Below are positions 12,206 to 24,086 of a stretch of 64,000 bases of DNA, one piece after another; the stretch's first letter is position 1; each line of letters opens with the position of its first letter. Below the pieces are notes generated by a model. That model made no database searches. It worked only from the letters and a program-made list of their open reading frames with translations, and had not been told where the DNA came from. The DNA comes from Lathyrus oleraceus (lineage: Eukaryota; Streptophyta; Magnoliopsida; Fabales; Fabaceae), in contig NC_066579.1 of assembly GCF_024323335.1 (NCBI RefSeq), positions 251,341,575 to 251,405,574 on the forward strand, given 5' to 3'. Position numbers and translations under genes: made by a program.

Positions 12206-13340
12206 TACCTGCTAATCCAACTGTTAAACATGATTAAGCAAATTGGAAATGGATTAGTGAGATGCTCATGTTATGTCATTTGGCAAAATTGCCCTTTTGA
12301 TTATGCAGCCAATGGAACAGTAGAGGCTCTTTTGAAGCAAATCCAAATTCATGTTTAGAAGCTATTGGAAGTGGTTTGGCATGAAAATCATGAGTATTTT
12401 TCAAAATCACTATTTTTCCCACCAAAATTTAATTGGTTCACTTGAAAAATGACCTTTTTATGTGATGCTTTTTGATGAAATGTAATTATGGATCATGATA
12501 GTACATGTCAAATGGGATTTGCTCAAAAAAGAATCACCCAAATTGGCCAAATGGTTTGAAAGTTATGCCTCCTTGAAATTCCAAAATTCTTGAAAATGAT
12601 TTGATCATAACTTGTCAACCACACATGAGAAATGAGTGTTCTTGGACATTTTGGAAAGGCAAGAGCAAGATCTTCAACTTTCATGTTGGACAAAATTTGA
12701 TTTGAAACTTTCTTGGACATGTAATCTTGAGGAGAAGGACTTTCCATTTTGGGCAGTTGAAAATTACAGGTCATTACTATTTTGGGAAACTTTTTGTCTG
12801 ACCTCAAATCCTTCACTGTGGATGTTTGAAATGCCAATTGAGGCTTGTATGGACATGAATGAGACCCTTCCAACCATCTCACATCTTCAAATCCCTGATT
12901 AAATGCACAGTTGACCACAGTTGACTTTGCTAGGGTTTTGGTTGACTGAGCCATGCTTTGATGAATTTCAAGCCTCTACCACTTGAGATCTTGATCCAAA
13001 ATGATGTCACAACTCATATGAACTCTTGATGAATGATCATGGTGCCCAAATTCTTCAAGAATGGCCACCATCCATTGCTCAATGAATGATTTGACTGTTT
13101 GACCTAGTTTGCTTCAGCTGCAAGTAACAAGGTTAGATGACAATATTTTTGTACTTTTGGTTAGTAAACAAATGAAAAGCAATGATATACAAGTGCTAAA
13201 AATGCTTGGTGATCAAGAACCACACTCACAAGATACCCACCCACTAGGAGGCAAGCAAAGGTGCACAGTGATCCTTGAGGCAATGATATGATATGATATG
13301 ATGCCATGAGGGATCTTAGGGACAAAATTGGGGTCTTACA

Positions 13341-13345
13341 GACTG
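13341..13345. repeat. target-site duplication of solo LTR, right copy (GACTG)
   Basis: This is the second copy of GACTG, directly after the CA end of the solo LTR. Confidence 0.9.
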
Positions 13346-13501
13346 GAGGTAGCTTAGTTAACAACGAACCAGGATAAAAAATAATTGTTTCATTCTTTTT
13401 GTTCTTTGTTTACTGTTTGTTGTGTTGGGTTAAAAAAAGCCTTCATTTTTAGAAACCCATTTCCCCCCCCCCCCCCTTTCTTGTGTTTCTTTCCACCTTC
13501 A
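13346..13501 (+). mobile_element. SIRE/Maximus 3' LTR, second part
   Basis: This continues the LTR interrupted at 7912: the text GGTGGACTG jumps to GACTGGAGGTAGCTTAGTTA, matching the SIRE-type phrase for tRNA-proximal R/U5. It contains a run of 14 cytosines (about 13463-13476) followed by TTTCTTGTGTTTC and ends TTCA at 13501. The flank beyond differs in composition, so this is taken as the element end. Confidence 0.75.
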
Positions 13502-16500
13502 TTAACTTGATTACTCCTAAAGTGACAAACTCATTTCACTAACTAACTATCATGGTTAACAACTTAACCACTTGATTTCACTTAACTCTAGTCCTAACTA
13601 ACATTTTCCTACAAAATGACTCATTAACTCACAGCTAACCAATTCATTCAATTAACAACCTAACTAGCCCGACTATTAATTTCCCTAACACTCCTAACAA
13701 ATCACCAATTAACTACAAGTTAGAATCTTTAACATAACAGTTTAGTAACCTACTTGTTTTTCCATATGCACACTCCATAAGTAATTAGTTCAGTTCCATA
13801 ACACTAACTGAAACATCAGTAACAATTCAATAACCAAATAACTACTAATTGTTTCAACTAACATAACCTTTTACTGTCAAATTTAAACAAACATTTTTCT
13901 TCCAAACTGACTCACTAACTTTCAACTTCAAACCACTAAAAATTAATTAACCTCTTCCTAACTAACTTTCTTTTCCTAAACTAATCCACTAATAAGTTAA
14001 CTTTTTCTAGTTAATTCCATAACATGTTCGTCAATTAACCTACATTTCCAACTAACTTTCCAATTGCTAAATCTCAACTCACTAACATCATAACTAACTA
14101 ACAAAATTTTACAATGTCCAAACATCAAATTCTAATTATTAAATAACAAAGTTTAATTCATCTAACTAACTTGCTCATGAGTTCAACTCAAACTAACACC
14201 TGACCTAACCTTTAACAACCTGGCCCTAACTTCCCTAATTGGTTATGGAATCTCCCTCAAAATTCTATCTATTTAAACTCTCCTCCTCAATCATCTTCAT
14301 TCAACCATTATCACTCTCCCTATGCAAACCATAATGAACCACGTATAATTTGAAATCACTCTTCACTCTCATCAATCTCCTTCACTCAGTTCATTCTGCA
14401 ATCACTCCCTACTCTCCTCTTATTAACAACAACAACACAACAAGCTCTTAACTGTTCCTACAGACTAATGTGGCAAGAAGAAGAAGGAAGGAAAAGCAAT
14501 AACAAGGAGCAATAGTTTTGAAGAGTTTACCTATGAACATCTCTGGATTTCTCTCTTCATCTGCATCAACATCTTCAATCTTCAACAATCACTAGGGAAA
14601 ATCTCTGCCTTGCAAGTAAGATCTTTCACTTCACTCTTTTTTTCGCTTCAAATGTGATACGGAGATGTAGAGGAAGATGAGGGGAATCAAACCCCGAGGT
14701 TGTTTGCTTTGATTCCCCTTCATGGCCATTTAATTTTTGTTTAGCGTTTTAGGGTTCTTGAGGTGTTATGTTTGAAACAAAGGGTTCAGAAGGTTTTTAT
14801 TGGAATTAAGGTTAAGAGGTGAGCGGAAGAGGTAAATACCTTTCATTTAATGGTTGTTGGGGGTCATTTTTGGGTCGCTTCGCCACCTCCGGCGCGACAG
14901 AGCGGTTCCAGCACGGAACAAGGTAAGAGAAGGGAGAGGAGTGTGGTTGAAATGAAAATTTGAAATGAATAGTGTTATGATGTTATCCACCCTTTGCTCC
15001 TTCATGTTGGTCCTCTGACCAAGCCCAAAGACTTTGCTTCCACACACCCATTTTTTCCAAAACACACCCCTCTCTGGTTTGGACAAGGCAACAACTATGG
15101 GCCTGCAACTTGCTAAGCCTAGTACTCCTTTTCTAACCATACTCCTTGGTTCAGTATACGCACGCCCTGCAAAGTGTGTTTTTTAATTCTTATTATATTC
15201 TTATTTTCTTTTTAATTTTGCTCGTTTACACAAAAAATTCATGAAAAAAAAAACAAATCTATTTTAAATAGTCATTAAGGAAATATAATTCATCTCATTA
15301 TATTTTATTTAGATTAGACTTTGATTAGATTTATTTGTTAGATTTAGTTTCAATTAATGACATATTAGAAATTAGGGTTTAAGCTTAATAAAATTCAATT
15401 GTTAGTTCCTTTATTTTTCATCATGTTTCCATATGCTCAATGAAGGATTCTTCGCATGCTCATCCCATTTGATTAGTTGATCAAATTTATTTTGATCAAT
15501 TAATTTAATTTTTTGAATTAGACTTGTCTTAGACTTTTCATGAATAATTTGTATGATCCCCCTATTCCATCAAATTATCATAAGTCCCTTGATCACTTGA
15601 TTGAGTTAGACCTTTGCACTTGCACCACACTTGATTCATCAAGTCAAACTCAAGTCAAGATTCACATTCAAGACACCCTGAAGATAGAAGGACATCAAGA
15701 CTTGATCATGATGATCTTCATCCATTCAAGCATACATTGCCTCATCCTTTTAAAAAGATACTCTTCTATTTCAAAACACCTGTTAGTTATGATGTGCATT
15801 GTGCGCCATGAGCCTTAAGAAACAGAAAAGAATGAGAGAGATTATTCCTACTCTTGTTCTGAATATCTTTGAATATGGGACATAGGCCCCAATTATTCAA
15901 AGTATTTGGCTTCATTCATAGACTTTAGTGCAATTCAAATCAAACAACTTTCAAACTTTCCTCCCCATAGACAATACTTCAATAATCCACATCAACAATA
16001 TCTTTCTCTTTGGACCAAACACTATTCTCTTTGAATATCATACACTCTTGAGGTTAATCACCTTCACTTGGCTAATCACCTCCTATATGGGTTAATCACC
16101 TTCACATGGTTAAACACCCATCTCTGAACCATACCCATTTCTTTGGGTTAATCACCTTCTTATGGTTAAAACCCTCTTCATGCATGTTTGCCTTGTTAGT
16201 CTAATGCTTAGGCAAGCCCTTTCATGCATGCTCTCCTTGTTAGTCCCATGCTTAAGAAAGCCTTTCATTCGCATGCATGTCTTCCTTGTTAGTCACATGC
16301 TTAGGCAAACCCCCTATTCCTTTTATGTTTATCTTATCATACCCAATTCTTATACAAACCTTTTTCATGCATGTCTATCTTGTTAGTCTCATGCTTAGAC
16401 ACCACTTTATGCATGTTTGCCTTGTTAGTCCCATGCTTAGGAAAACCCCTTCATGCATGTTTGCCTTGTCAGGCCCAATGCTTAGGTAAACCCTCATCTC

Positions 16501-17334
16501 ATGCATGTTTTCCTTGTTAGTCCCATGTTTAGGTAAACCACATTTTACATGCTTGCTTTGTTAGTCCCATGCTTAGGTAAGCCACCTCTTGCATTCTTGC
16601 CTTGTTAGTCTCATGCTTAGGAAAACACCCCCTACTTATAGGTCTTGATCCTTGGATCTAGACAAAACCCTACAATCCTACATTGGCTAATCACCATCAT
16701 ATGCTTAAACTCCACACTCTTTGGTTCGGACACCATTATATGGGTTCAAACAACAAAATCTTGGTCCAAACAACACCTTCACCAATTCACAAACTCTTCA
16801 AACAACTTATTTTCATAAAAAGAATTGTTATAATTCATTCCTTAGCAGTCAGACTAAAAGCTTAAAGTATCTGAACTAGGACCAAACTACCTAACATCAA
16901 AGCACTTCCAAGATACAATTATAACATAGTTCCCTAAAAGAAACCAACAAATACTTAGGTTTCTACCATGAACTATGAAGCTCTAACTTTCTCATTGTAC
17001 TATGAGAATACATAGGCATGAGGGTTTGAATCATTGGCGAGCACATTAATTAATAATTTACTTAAAATCAATCGTGAGTAACCTTTAGATAATAACACTC
17101 ATTCGTGCAAAGAACAATCAAAATGGTTCCCTTTGAGTACAACAAATGTGAGGGGTGAAAATACCTTCCCCTTGCATAACTGACTTCCTTACCCTTTTTC
17201 TCTTCCCCTTGGGTTTTATCAATATTTTCCCTTTCCTTTGGAATTAATAAAGTTCAGTGGCGACTCTGTTGTATCTTTTAGCATGGGGTGCGCTCAGGTA
17301 TTTTTTGTTGCGCGATAGTGTGTCTTCATCAACA
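13502..17334 (+). mobile_element. old Tat-like LTR fragment (plus strand)
   Basis: There is no coding support over 3.8 kb. The segment looks like the downstream part of a plus-strand Tat/Ogre-type LTR. It has an AT-rich stretch full of CTAACTAAC to about 14270, a weak TATTTAAA at 14270-14277 followed by a CT-rich leader, then long non-coding sequence. Near its end are the shared U5 phrases AATACCTTCCCCTTGCATAA (about 17159) and AGTGGCGACTCTG (17261). The right boundary is approximate. The SIRE element was inserted here, so this is the older host repeat. Confidence 0.45.
16179..16625 (+). repeat. tandem repeat, about 45 bp unit, about 9 copies
   Basis: The repeated phrase is CATGCATGTTTGCCTTGTTA followed by GTCCCATGCTTAGG and AAACCCC, with period 42-50 bp and about 10-15 per cent difference between units. 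Small ORFs here repeat with the unit and are artefacts. Confidence 0.85.
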
Positions 17335-17404
17335 CCAAAATCTATGATTATAAAGTAAGTAGAGAAAATAAACTTGTCAACCCTTACTAACACATATTCA
17401 ATAT

Positions 17405-17715
17405 TTCCTTATGGGTAGCAAATGCCTTTATCAATCAACTGAAGTGTGATGATTGTTGTCCTTGCAGATCCTATGCCTAGCCTATTGAAAATGGACAAAT
17501 GCATTAGGTTAATAGTTTCTCCAAGATCATGCAATTCTCTTCCACAAAAAGAATCTCCTATGTTGCATGGTATGGTGAAACTTCCACGATCTTTCATAAA
17601 CTTAAAATAGTTTGGAATTCGTTGAATAACTTTAATAAGGGGTTTCTTGATATGAAATTGCTTCATGATTTCCATGAATTTACCAAATTTGTTGCTCCTC
17701 TTTATCCTTTTTAAT
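17405..17715 (-). pseudogene. Athila-lineage gag-pol fragment (protease region)
   Basis: On the minus strand a short frame reads through an Athila-type segment: a MEIMKQFHI / IPNYFKFMKD stretch, then GSFTIPCNIG, then DLGETINLMHLSIFNRLGIG and TLQLIDKGICYP. The same order (KFLKD, FSIPC, DLGASVSLMP, RLNLG, LQLADRS) is present in the intact-order Athila copy at 44340-44700. The D-L-G catalytic loop is retained but its neighbours are altered. Only about 100 codons remain, so it is a dead scrap. Confidence 0.75.
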
Positions 17716-19055
17716 ATTTGGGGAAAAGTTAGTGGTTGAAATACCCTAAACCCCGACTCTTAATTTAAAAGAATAAAATCATCATTTTAGAATTCTACTC
17801 AAACATAACATTCATACTTTCTAACCAATTTCAAAACTCACAGCGGAACTCAAAATAAATAACATAAACTCCGTCTATCTCATCAAACTGAAATACTTAA
17901 TGAAATTAACATAATCCAATGATTAACTCAAAACAAATAAGCGCCTTGTTTCCTGATGTTACAAATCAGGGCATTAATCCAACTAAATAGGGGTAAACTA
18001 TAAAGTAAAGCTAAGAAGAGCTCAAAGGCCATCTTCCAACTCACGACAACACCTACTCCTCCTGAGTATATGTATAACAATGTACGTTGCAACACAAAAC
18101 AAACAAGAAAGAGGAGAGAAAATGAACAAATATATTAACGGTGTAAAATAATGCAAGGGTAGCTTAAATCACACAATCAACAACATGCATTCAATTCACA
18201 CATCGACACAAACATTCAATTCACATAGCCTTTATGCATGCAATATGACTCACAAATCGACTCTATGCATTTGGTACCAATTTGGACATCAGAGATTTGT
18301 TACTGATCTCATCCACTCAATAGTGATTCCTCATTTGAACAGGGTCCCCACTTTTGAACCTCAGACGATCATCGGTCCCCACTTCTGAACCCAGGGCTCG
18401 CCTCTTTCAACACACTGACACCAAATGATGAATGACATACAAGTAGTACAAAAACAACGCAACACTTATGGTTCCACTTATAACCATAAACAAAAATGAA
18501 ATACCCCATTCACAGTAGTCCCCATTTCTGAACTACTCACCTTAACACAACAACTATAATTACATTCACAATACATAATTGTAATCACAAATTCATAACT
18601 CACATGTACAATCATATTTATACAACATATCAAAACTCGCACATATAATTATAATTCACTACTTATAATTATACAAATAACACTAATATTATTTAACTCA
18701 TCATAATATTCCATCACAATAATTTAACCTAAACAAAATACCTCAAACAGTAGTTAAACATCATTGCACGCGAAAACAACATGTAATTATAACCCATCAT
18801 ATAATTATAATCACATTTCAACAACATATGCTCTTACGTCGAATAGAACATTCACATAATGCGTAAGGAATGTCTATTTTATTGACAACCTTTCCAACCA
18901 CGATAAAACAATAACAAACATTCGCTGGAATCGGAGATAGCCGACAATTCTAGTCGAAAATAGCAACTATATGTTGTCACGCTCGCTGAGTGCAACTTTT
19001 ATGGGCTAAGTGCGTGATGGGAAATTAAAATACAATAATTGACCAATATGCAAAG
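17716..19055. repeat. unassigned AT-rich repeat, possibly an LTR fragment
   Basis: This is 1.3 kb without coding support. It begins near TGGTTGAAATACCCTAAACC, holds a GGTCCCCACTTCTGAACC phrase three times (18345-18540) and ATAATTATAATCAC-type low-complexity sequence. Near 18980 it has CTCGCTGAGTGCAACTTTTA. It could be a degenerate LTR of a chromovirus on the minus strand. I cannot assign it. Confidence 0.3.
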
Positions 19056-20994
19056 TGTCATACCCCTAATTTTGACCATCCTTCTTTTCCTTTTCAGCTA
19101 ACTTAGAACTTAGATCAGTAATATGTCTTGACTCCCATATAGGTCATCTGGTCAACTCCAATGACCTAAAACGTCAAAGGAGGATCATTTTTATTTTTTT
19201 ATCCTCTTTTCAATTTTATTTTCATATAGTGCATTGCTATTTTTAGATTTCCATTTGTCTCGTTATTTAGATTATTAGTTTAATTAATTAAGTTAATTAG
19301 AATATTAAAAAAAGTGTTGTTTGATTATTATTATTTTTTATTGATTTTTGATTATTAACTTGTTAGATAAACATTTTAAAAGTTAATTGTTATTATCTAA
19401 AGATTAGAATAGGTTATTAAGTTGGGGATTATGAAGTAATGTCCTTTATTAGTTAATTAACCATTTAAGTATTTATTTCTTTTTAGAATTATTATTTAAA
19501 TCACTATTTAGGGTTTTTTTTACAATGTTATTATTAAGTTATAATAAGGTGTTATTAACCAAATTATTATTATTTTTGGATTATTAAGATTTTTATTAAG
19601 TTTATGGTTCAGTTATTTTAGAACCTGGTCAAATAAGGTGACCAGGTCAACTCAAGCCCAAAAGTCCATTCATCAGAAACCCTAAATCACACAAATAAGA
19701 TACAGAAATGGATCAAGCATTGAATAGAAAAATATTAAAGCTTTCCATTAAATATATTCCGATACATTCAAAGATTGGATTTACAAACAATTCAGACCAA
19801 ATACATCAGAATTCTAAAAACCCTAATTCCTAAAATCTAATCAAATAAGAATTTTCCTATTACAAATCCATCTAATTGATTACAGAAACCAAAATTTAAT
19901 CTATAAATACCTAAGTTTAATCATAAGCGAGACAGAGAGAGGAAAATTGAAGAACTCTAAAGTTGCTGCTGCGATCCACAAACCTCTACTAAATCTCTTA
20001 AAAATCGTATACTTGGGGTTTTCACATTGAAACCCTAAGTTATTTGAGATTGGACTCCCTTATACCTGCAAACAAAGAAAAGAAGAAGGAAATCAGAAAG
20101 CAGAGAGAAACGAAAAGAAAAAGGAGAATCAGAGAAAGTAATTTTTTTACCTTATCGGAGAATTCCTCATCTCCGTAGGTTGGTGTTCTTTTTCACTTTA
20201 TTTTGTATGTTTGTAATCTTGGTTGTTTGCTTGTGTTCCATTGTTTGCTCTGTGTTTGATGATTTTTGGATTAGGATTTAAGGTTAACATAAGGTAATTT
20301 GGGGAATTTAGGTTTGAATTTGTTATTTCTTTATTTTTATCTTTAACGGTTTAATTAGTGTTAAGGAGGTTTGGATCTTGGTTTTAAGGTAAGTTTGAAT
20401 TGAACTTGAAGTGGTTAAAGTTAATTCTTGGTGTAGGACTACAGTTCAAAGGCCAGGGATGAAGGTTCCTACGGTTCATTTGGGGAGCCCTAGGGTTCAT
20501 CTGGTGTGTTAGGGTCCGTTTTAAACCCATGTTAGGGTTCATAGTTTCTGGGTTTCCAGGTTAGGGTTCATAGTTTCTAGGTTTTTGGGTTAGGGTTCAT
20601 GTTGAGCCCAAGTTAGGGTTCTTGGAAAGGATGAAGATTATGGGTTGGGGGATGAATATATGAAGTTTTCGGTTAAACTTCAACCGAAAACTAGGGAGGA
20701 CAGTTTCTGATTCCCCTTGATGTCGGCTTTCCAAAAAGTCCAAAATTACTTCATTTGGACAAAGATTGAAGGACTTGCGCATGGGTGTAATGCATTGCCC
20801 TATTTGAAAAGATTTGTGAGCAATTTTCATTTCAAAATTGCATGGTCACTTGATTTTGTTTCAGCATCATTTGGAATTGAGTTTGGACCTTTTGACATCA
20901 TTGATTGGGCTTTGTACGCACCCATGCAAGCATGCATGAGATCATTGCTATTTTTGGAATTTGAATGGAAGTGTGTGGAAATAAATTGCCAAGC

Positions 20995-21003
20995 CTATAA
21001 ATA
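20995..21003 (+). promoter_or_regulatory. putative LTR TATA box
   Basis: CCTATAAATAGAACTC is a strong plant-type TATA context. Hairpins at 21538-21574 and 21692-21737 follow about 550 and 700 nt downstream. Confidence 0.5.
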
Positions 21004-21537
21004 GAACTCATCTTGCTCAGAATCAAGGAGACCTTGCCCATGCTTTTCTCCTGCAACCTTCCCACCTCCATTAAAGGATAATCTTCAGGGTTTTCATTTG
21101 AAAATCGAGTTTTAATTTCACTTCTATTTTGAAGTTGAAACTCCAAGACTCCAAGTCATTTGAGCTCTAATTTCACCTCTTTCAATCAAGTAGAAGCAAG
21201 CCCAAGCCAATTGAGTCCAGATCGAGCTTCATCACTACAAACAGAAGGTGAAATTTGTGAAATTTCTCTCTTCGATCCTCTCTCAATTCTCCATTATTTC
21301 AATTAATTTTTGTTTGGCCGAAGTCATACCAATATAAGCAACAAGATTGAGTTTCTTTGAGGTCAAATCGAAGTAACTCAGTTCATACTCCTCAATTTTT
21401 AATTTCATGTATCTTTCAATATAGTGAGAATTGGAGAATTTTGAGGGAAGATTTGTATTCCTAGCGTTTTTCTCTTCAAATTAGTGTATCCACTTTTTAT
21501 TTTAGTAAACATTGATGGTGGACCAGTTCGGTGAGAT

Positions 21538-21574
21538 CCACCGGAGAAGATGATCGGAGCCCTAGCTCCGGTGG
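21538..21574 (+). other. 9-bp inverted repeat in plus-strand LTR
   Basis: Arms CCACCGGAG (21538-21546) and CTCCGGTGG (21566-21574) are perfectly complementary. An equivalent GGAGAAGA-containing hairpin is found in LTRs at 177-192 and 27345-27374. Confidence 0.6.
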
Positions 21575-21691
21575 TGTGTTGGCACCCTCCCATCCCTTTG
21601 ATCATGTTTAAACGTTTTAATCTGGAACTTTGATTTGTTTGACCCTGTTTGCAGCGTATTGAATCAAGTGCATTGGGTTCCCCATGCGCGT

Positions 21692-21737
21692 GGCCATCAG
21701 ATTTGCCAACTCAATTAATGAGGGAGATCTGATGGCC
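21692..21737 (+). other. 11-bp inverted repeat in plus-strand LTR
   Basis: Arms GGCCATCAGAT (21692-21702) and ATCTGATGGCC (21727-21737) are perfect. The loop contains CTCA-ATTAA-TGAG, itself a small hairpin shared with 345-355. Confidence 0.7.
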
Positions 21738-24077
21738 CCAGGTTTTTCGTAATTTCTGATTTTCTTTTAATTCCTCTCATTTCATTTAATTTATAATAAA
21801 TTCATTTTTAATCCAAAAAATATGGGACTTTCACCAAAAATCTTTAAATATTTTTCTCTTCCATATTCAGAATTAAAATTATATTTTGGATTGATTTTGG
21901 TATTTTTCATGAATTAAATGTTTTTGTGCATATTTTTAATTGTTTAAAAATACTTCTGACTTTCCAAAAATCATGAAATTTTTTGTCTAAGGTCCTTTGA
22001 ACTTGTTTGACCTAGGATAAATCCCTTGGCCATTTATTTGGTGTTTTGAAGGGATTTTAGGTTTTGACCAAATTAAAATGTAGTTCAATTCATTTTTAAT
22101 GTGATTTTTAATTGATTAAATGTTTAAAAATTATGTTGAGCTATTTTTATGGTCTTGTGAAGTTTGACTTTCTGTTTGGGCTTTGGTCATAATTGATTTG
22201 ACTTTTGTTGGATCAAACCCATTAGATTTAGGGGATTGATGAAAGGATGGTTTTGATTTTATGAAATTCCTCTCATGATCAATTTTTGTTTCTATCTTCC
22301 CCTCCCTCTTCATCTTCATACCTATTCTTCCTTATTCCCTCATTTGACCAATGAGATCTCTAATGTCTAAAGGCTAGTTGATTCATCAATGACCTTGTGT
22401 CAGGTGAATCAACACAAGTATGACTGAGATAGGTCTCTCCCATTTTCTTTTAGTATGTCGTATGTTTTAGGAGTTTGGTTCTTTGTCCCAAATCTCTTAC
22501 ATGCATTAACACCTATATTATTATTGCCTGACCTCAGATAGTTGTGACTTCTACATAAGTCAAACTACGATTGCTTAACATAGAGCTAAATGTGACCCTC
22601 AAAGCATAGTATTCTAGTAAGTGAGATTGTAATTCTCCCATTCATCCTGGCATTTTCTGGAGACTTGACCTTTTTTCCTTTCATGAGAGCTAGTGGCATA
22701 ATTGTTGAGTTATCCAAGTTGGAGCCCTTCTCATGGATGATGTCTTCGTTCAATGATCCATACTTGTGAATGAATGGTTGAGTGTTCTCCAAAGAATGAC
22801 TTAATCAATTAAAGTGCAACACTAACTTTTGACTAACAATTGACTAACTCTTATTCATTTTTGCTTTTACTTTCAAGTCATTTACTTTATGCAATTTAAA
22901 TTTCAATCATTTACCATTCATCTACCATTTTATATTTCATACAACTTGATTATTATTTAGTCCTTTTCACTATGCTCACTTGAGCCATATCTTATGATTG
23001 TATATATTTGTTTATGTGTTTTGATCTTTTTTTGTAGTCTTAGGACCTTAAAACACATAATAACAACAAAAACCCTAAAAATAAATTAGTGGACTGTTGG
23101 GATTTGATCTGAACTTTTGGACTTAGGATTGAGCAACCTTCCCTGTGCTAAAGGACTTGGCCAATGCCAACATTTTGAGACTTGGTTATTCCTGATAAGT
23201 GACTTTCATCTGATGCAAGACTTTGGATCCCCTTCATTCATCTGCTACTTTGTCTTGGTGCCTAATTGTTACTTTGTCATGATCCTTGTCTGATGTTTTG
23301 TTCTGAGTTGATCAAGGAATATTTCATCATATACATTGGAAGACATTTGAAGACTGCTAAATGTTGGAATGCTTGCTTGTATGTGGCTATTTTTATTTGA
23401 TGCCTTGATCTTTACGATGTATGGATATTGCTTATTGTTTATTTCTGTATCAAAGTCCAAAGGAAAATGGGTTTCTATATGACATTCTTGTCTATTGGAT
23501 TGCATCCCATTGGTCAGATCTTTTCAACTATTAACTTTTAATTTATGCTTAGGGTAGTCTCTTTATCTCCTCCCACTTCTTAAGTTTCAAATCTCTCCCA
23601 CTTTTCAAAACTTTTTTGTTAGTGTTTTCAAACTTAGACATGTTTTAATGATTAGAAACTTTGGCCTTATGCCAATGAATTTTAAAAACTTTTCTTAATC
23701 AAATTTGCAAGTAAACTTAACCATATTGGCTTAAATTTCAAAATACAAAAAGAACTAACAACCCCATTCAAAACTTTGGTCTTTTGTGACTTCTTATTAA
23801 ATTTTTGATTAAAATAAATTCACCAACTTTCTTTGAAATTTTTAACACGAACTACGAGGTTTTGATCCCTCATTTTTATGTTGGTACGTAGGCACAAGAC
23901 CGAAGGTCTTGTCAAACACAAAAATATAATCAATAAATTCTTTTCTCACCCACACACTTTTTTTTTCTCAAACATCTTTTATCCCAAAATAAATGCACAC
24001 ATAAAAAGGGATCCTGTAGCGGTGTATTCGTCACCATTGGAAATATTAGTTAGATCCAAGGTAATTCATACAAAGTC

Positions 24078-24086
24078 GAGTCGCCA
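24078..24086 (-). other. U5 copy of the primer-site core
   Basis: On the minus strand this reads TGGCGACTC, the first nine bases of the primer binding site seen at 37818-37835, but located inside the LTR about 70 bp from its end. The same nonamer sits at the same place in the LTRs at 2873, 7980, 37905 and 51200. Confidence 0.7.

Larger units (their letters stand above)
7913..13340 (-). mobile_element. Ogre solo LTR, 5.4 kb (minus strand)
   Basis: The LTR starts TGTAGCGGTGTATTCGTC and ends GGGGTCTTACA on the plus strand, the same termini as the LTRs of element A. Both ends are flanked by GACTG. There is no primer site, polypurine tract or coding sequence between the ends, so the internal region was removed by LTR-LTR recombination. 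In element sense it has a TATA-like ACTATAAG box (12198-12205), a perfect hairpin (11393-11423), a tandem repeat block (8921-9350) and a conserved U5 end. It is inserted in, and therefore younger than, the SIRE LTR. ORFs inside it are not genes. Confidence 0.9.
19056..24014 (+). mobile_element. Ogre/Tat-type LTR(s), truncated (plus strand)
   Basis: It starts TGTCATACCCCTAATTTTGA, a typical Tat/Ogre LTR start. It runs through U5 phrases (ACGAACTACGAGGTTTTGAT at 23850, GGTACGTAGGC at 23883) up to the insertion of element A at 24015. About 250 bp of expected U5 (from the CTAGGAGTACC block on) are missing. Two TATA-like boxes, TATAAATA near 19902 and 20995, each followed by a plausible leader, suggest two fused LTRs rather than one. 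Between them lies a block of short GGGTTCATAGTTTCT repeats (20440-20640). GATCC at 24010-24014 may be the target duplication of element A. Confidence 0.6.

Noticed and set aside
12523..12954. 143-aa minus-strand ORF in the solo LTR
   Set aside because: It falls in U3 of the LTR, has no family motif, and the related U3 regions of A and B do not keep the frame.
13463..13476. Run of 14 cytosines as an artefact or G-quadruplex site
   Set aside because: C-runs at this place are usual in SIRE/Maximus LTRs just before the LTR end; length may vary by slippage.
15540..15818. 92-aa ORF as a possible host gene
   Set aside because: No recognisable domain, AT-rich LTR-like surroundings and no supporting gene structure.
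16170..16630. Possible CRISPR-like array
   Set aside because: Units are contiguous diverged tandem repeats without unique spacers, in a plant nuclear genome.
20440..20640. Repeated TTAGGGTTCA phrases resembling telomere repeats
   Set aside because: Spacing is irregular and the unit is GGGTTCATAGTTTCT-like, not TTTAGGG arrays; local LTR repeat.
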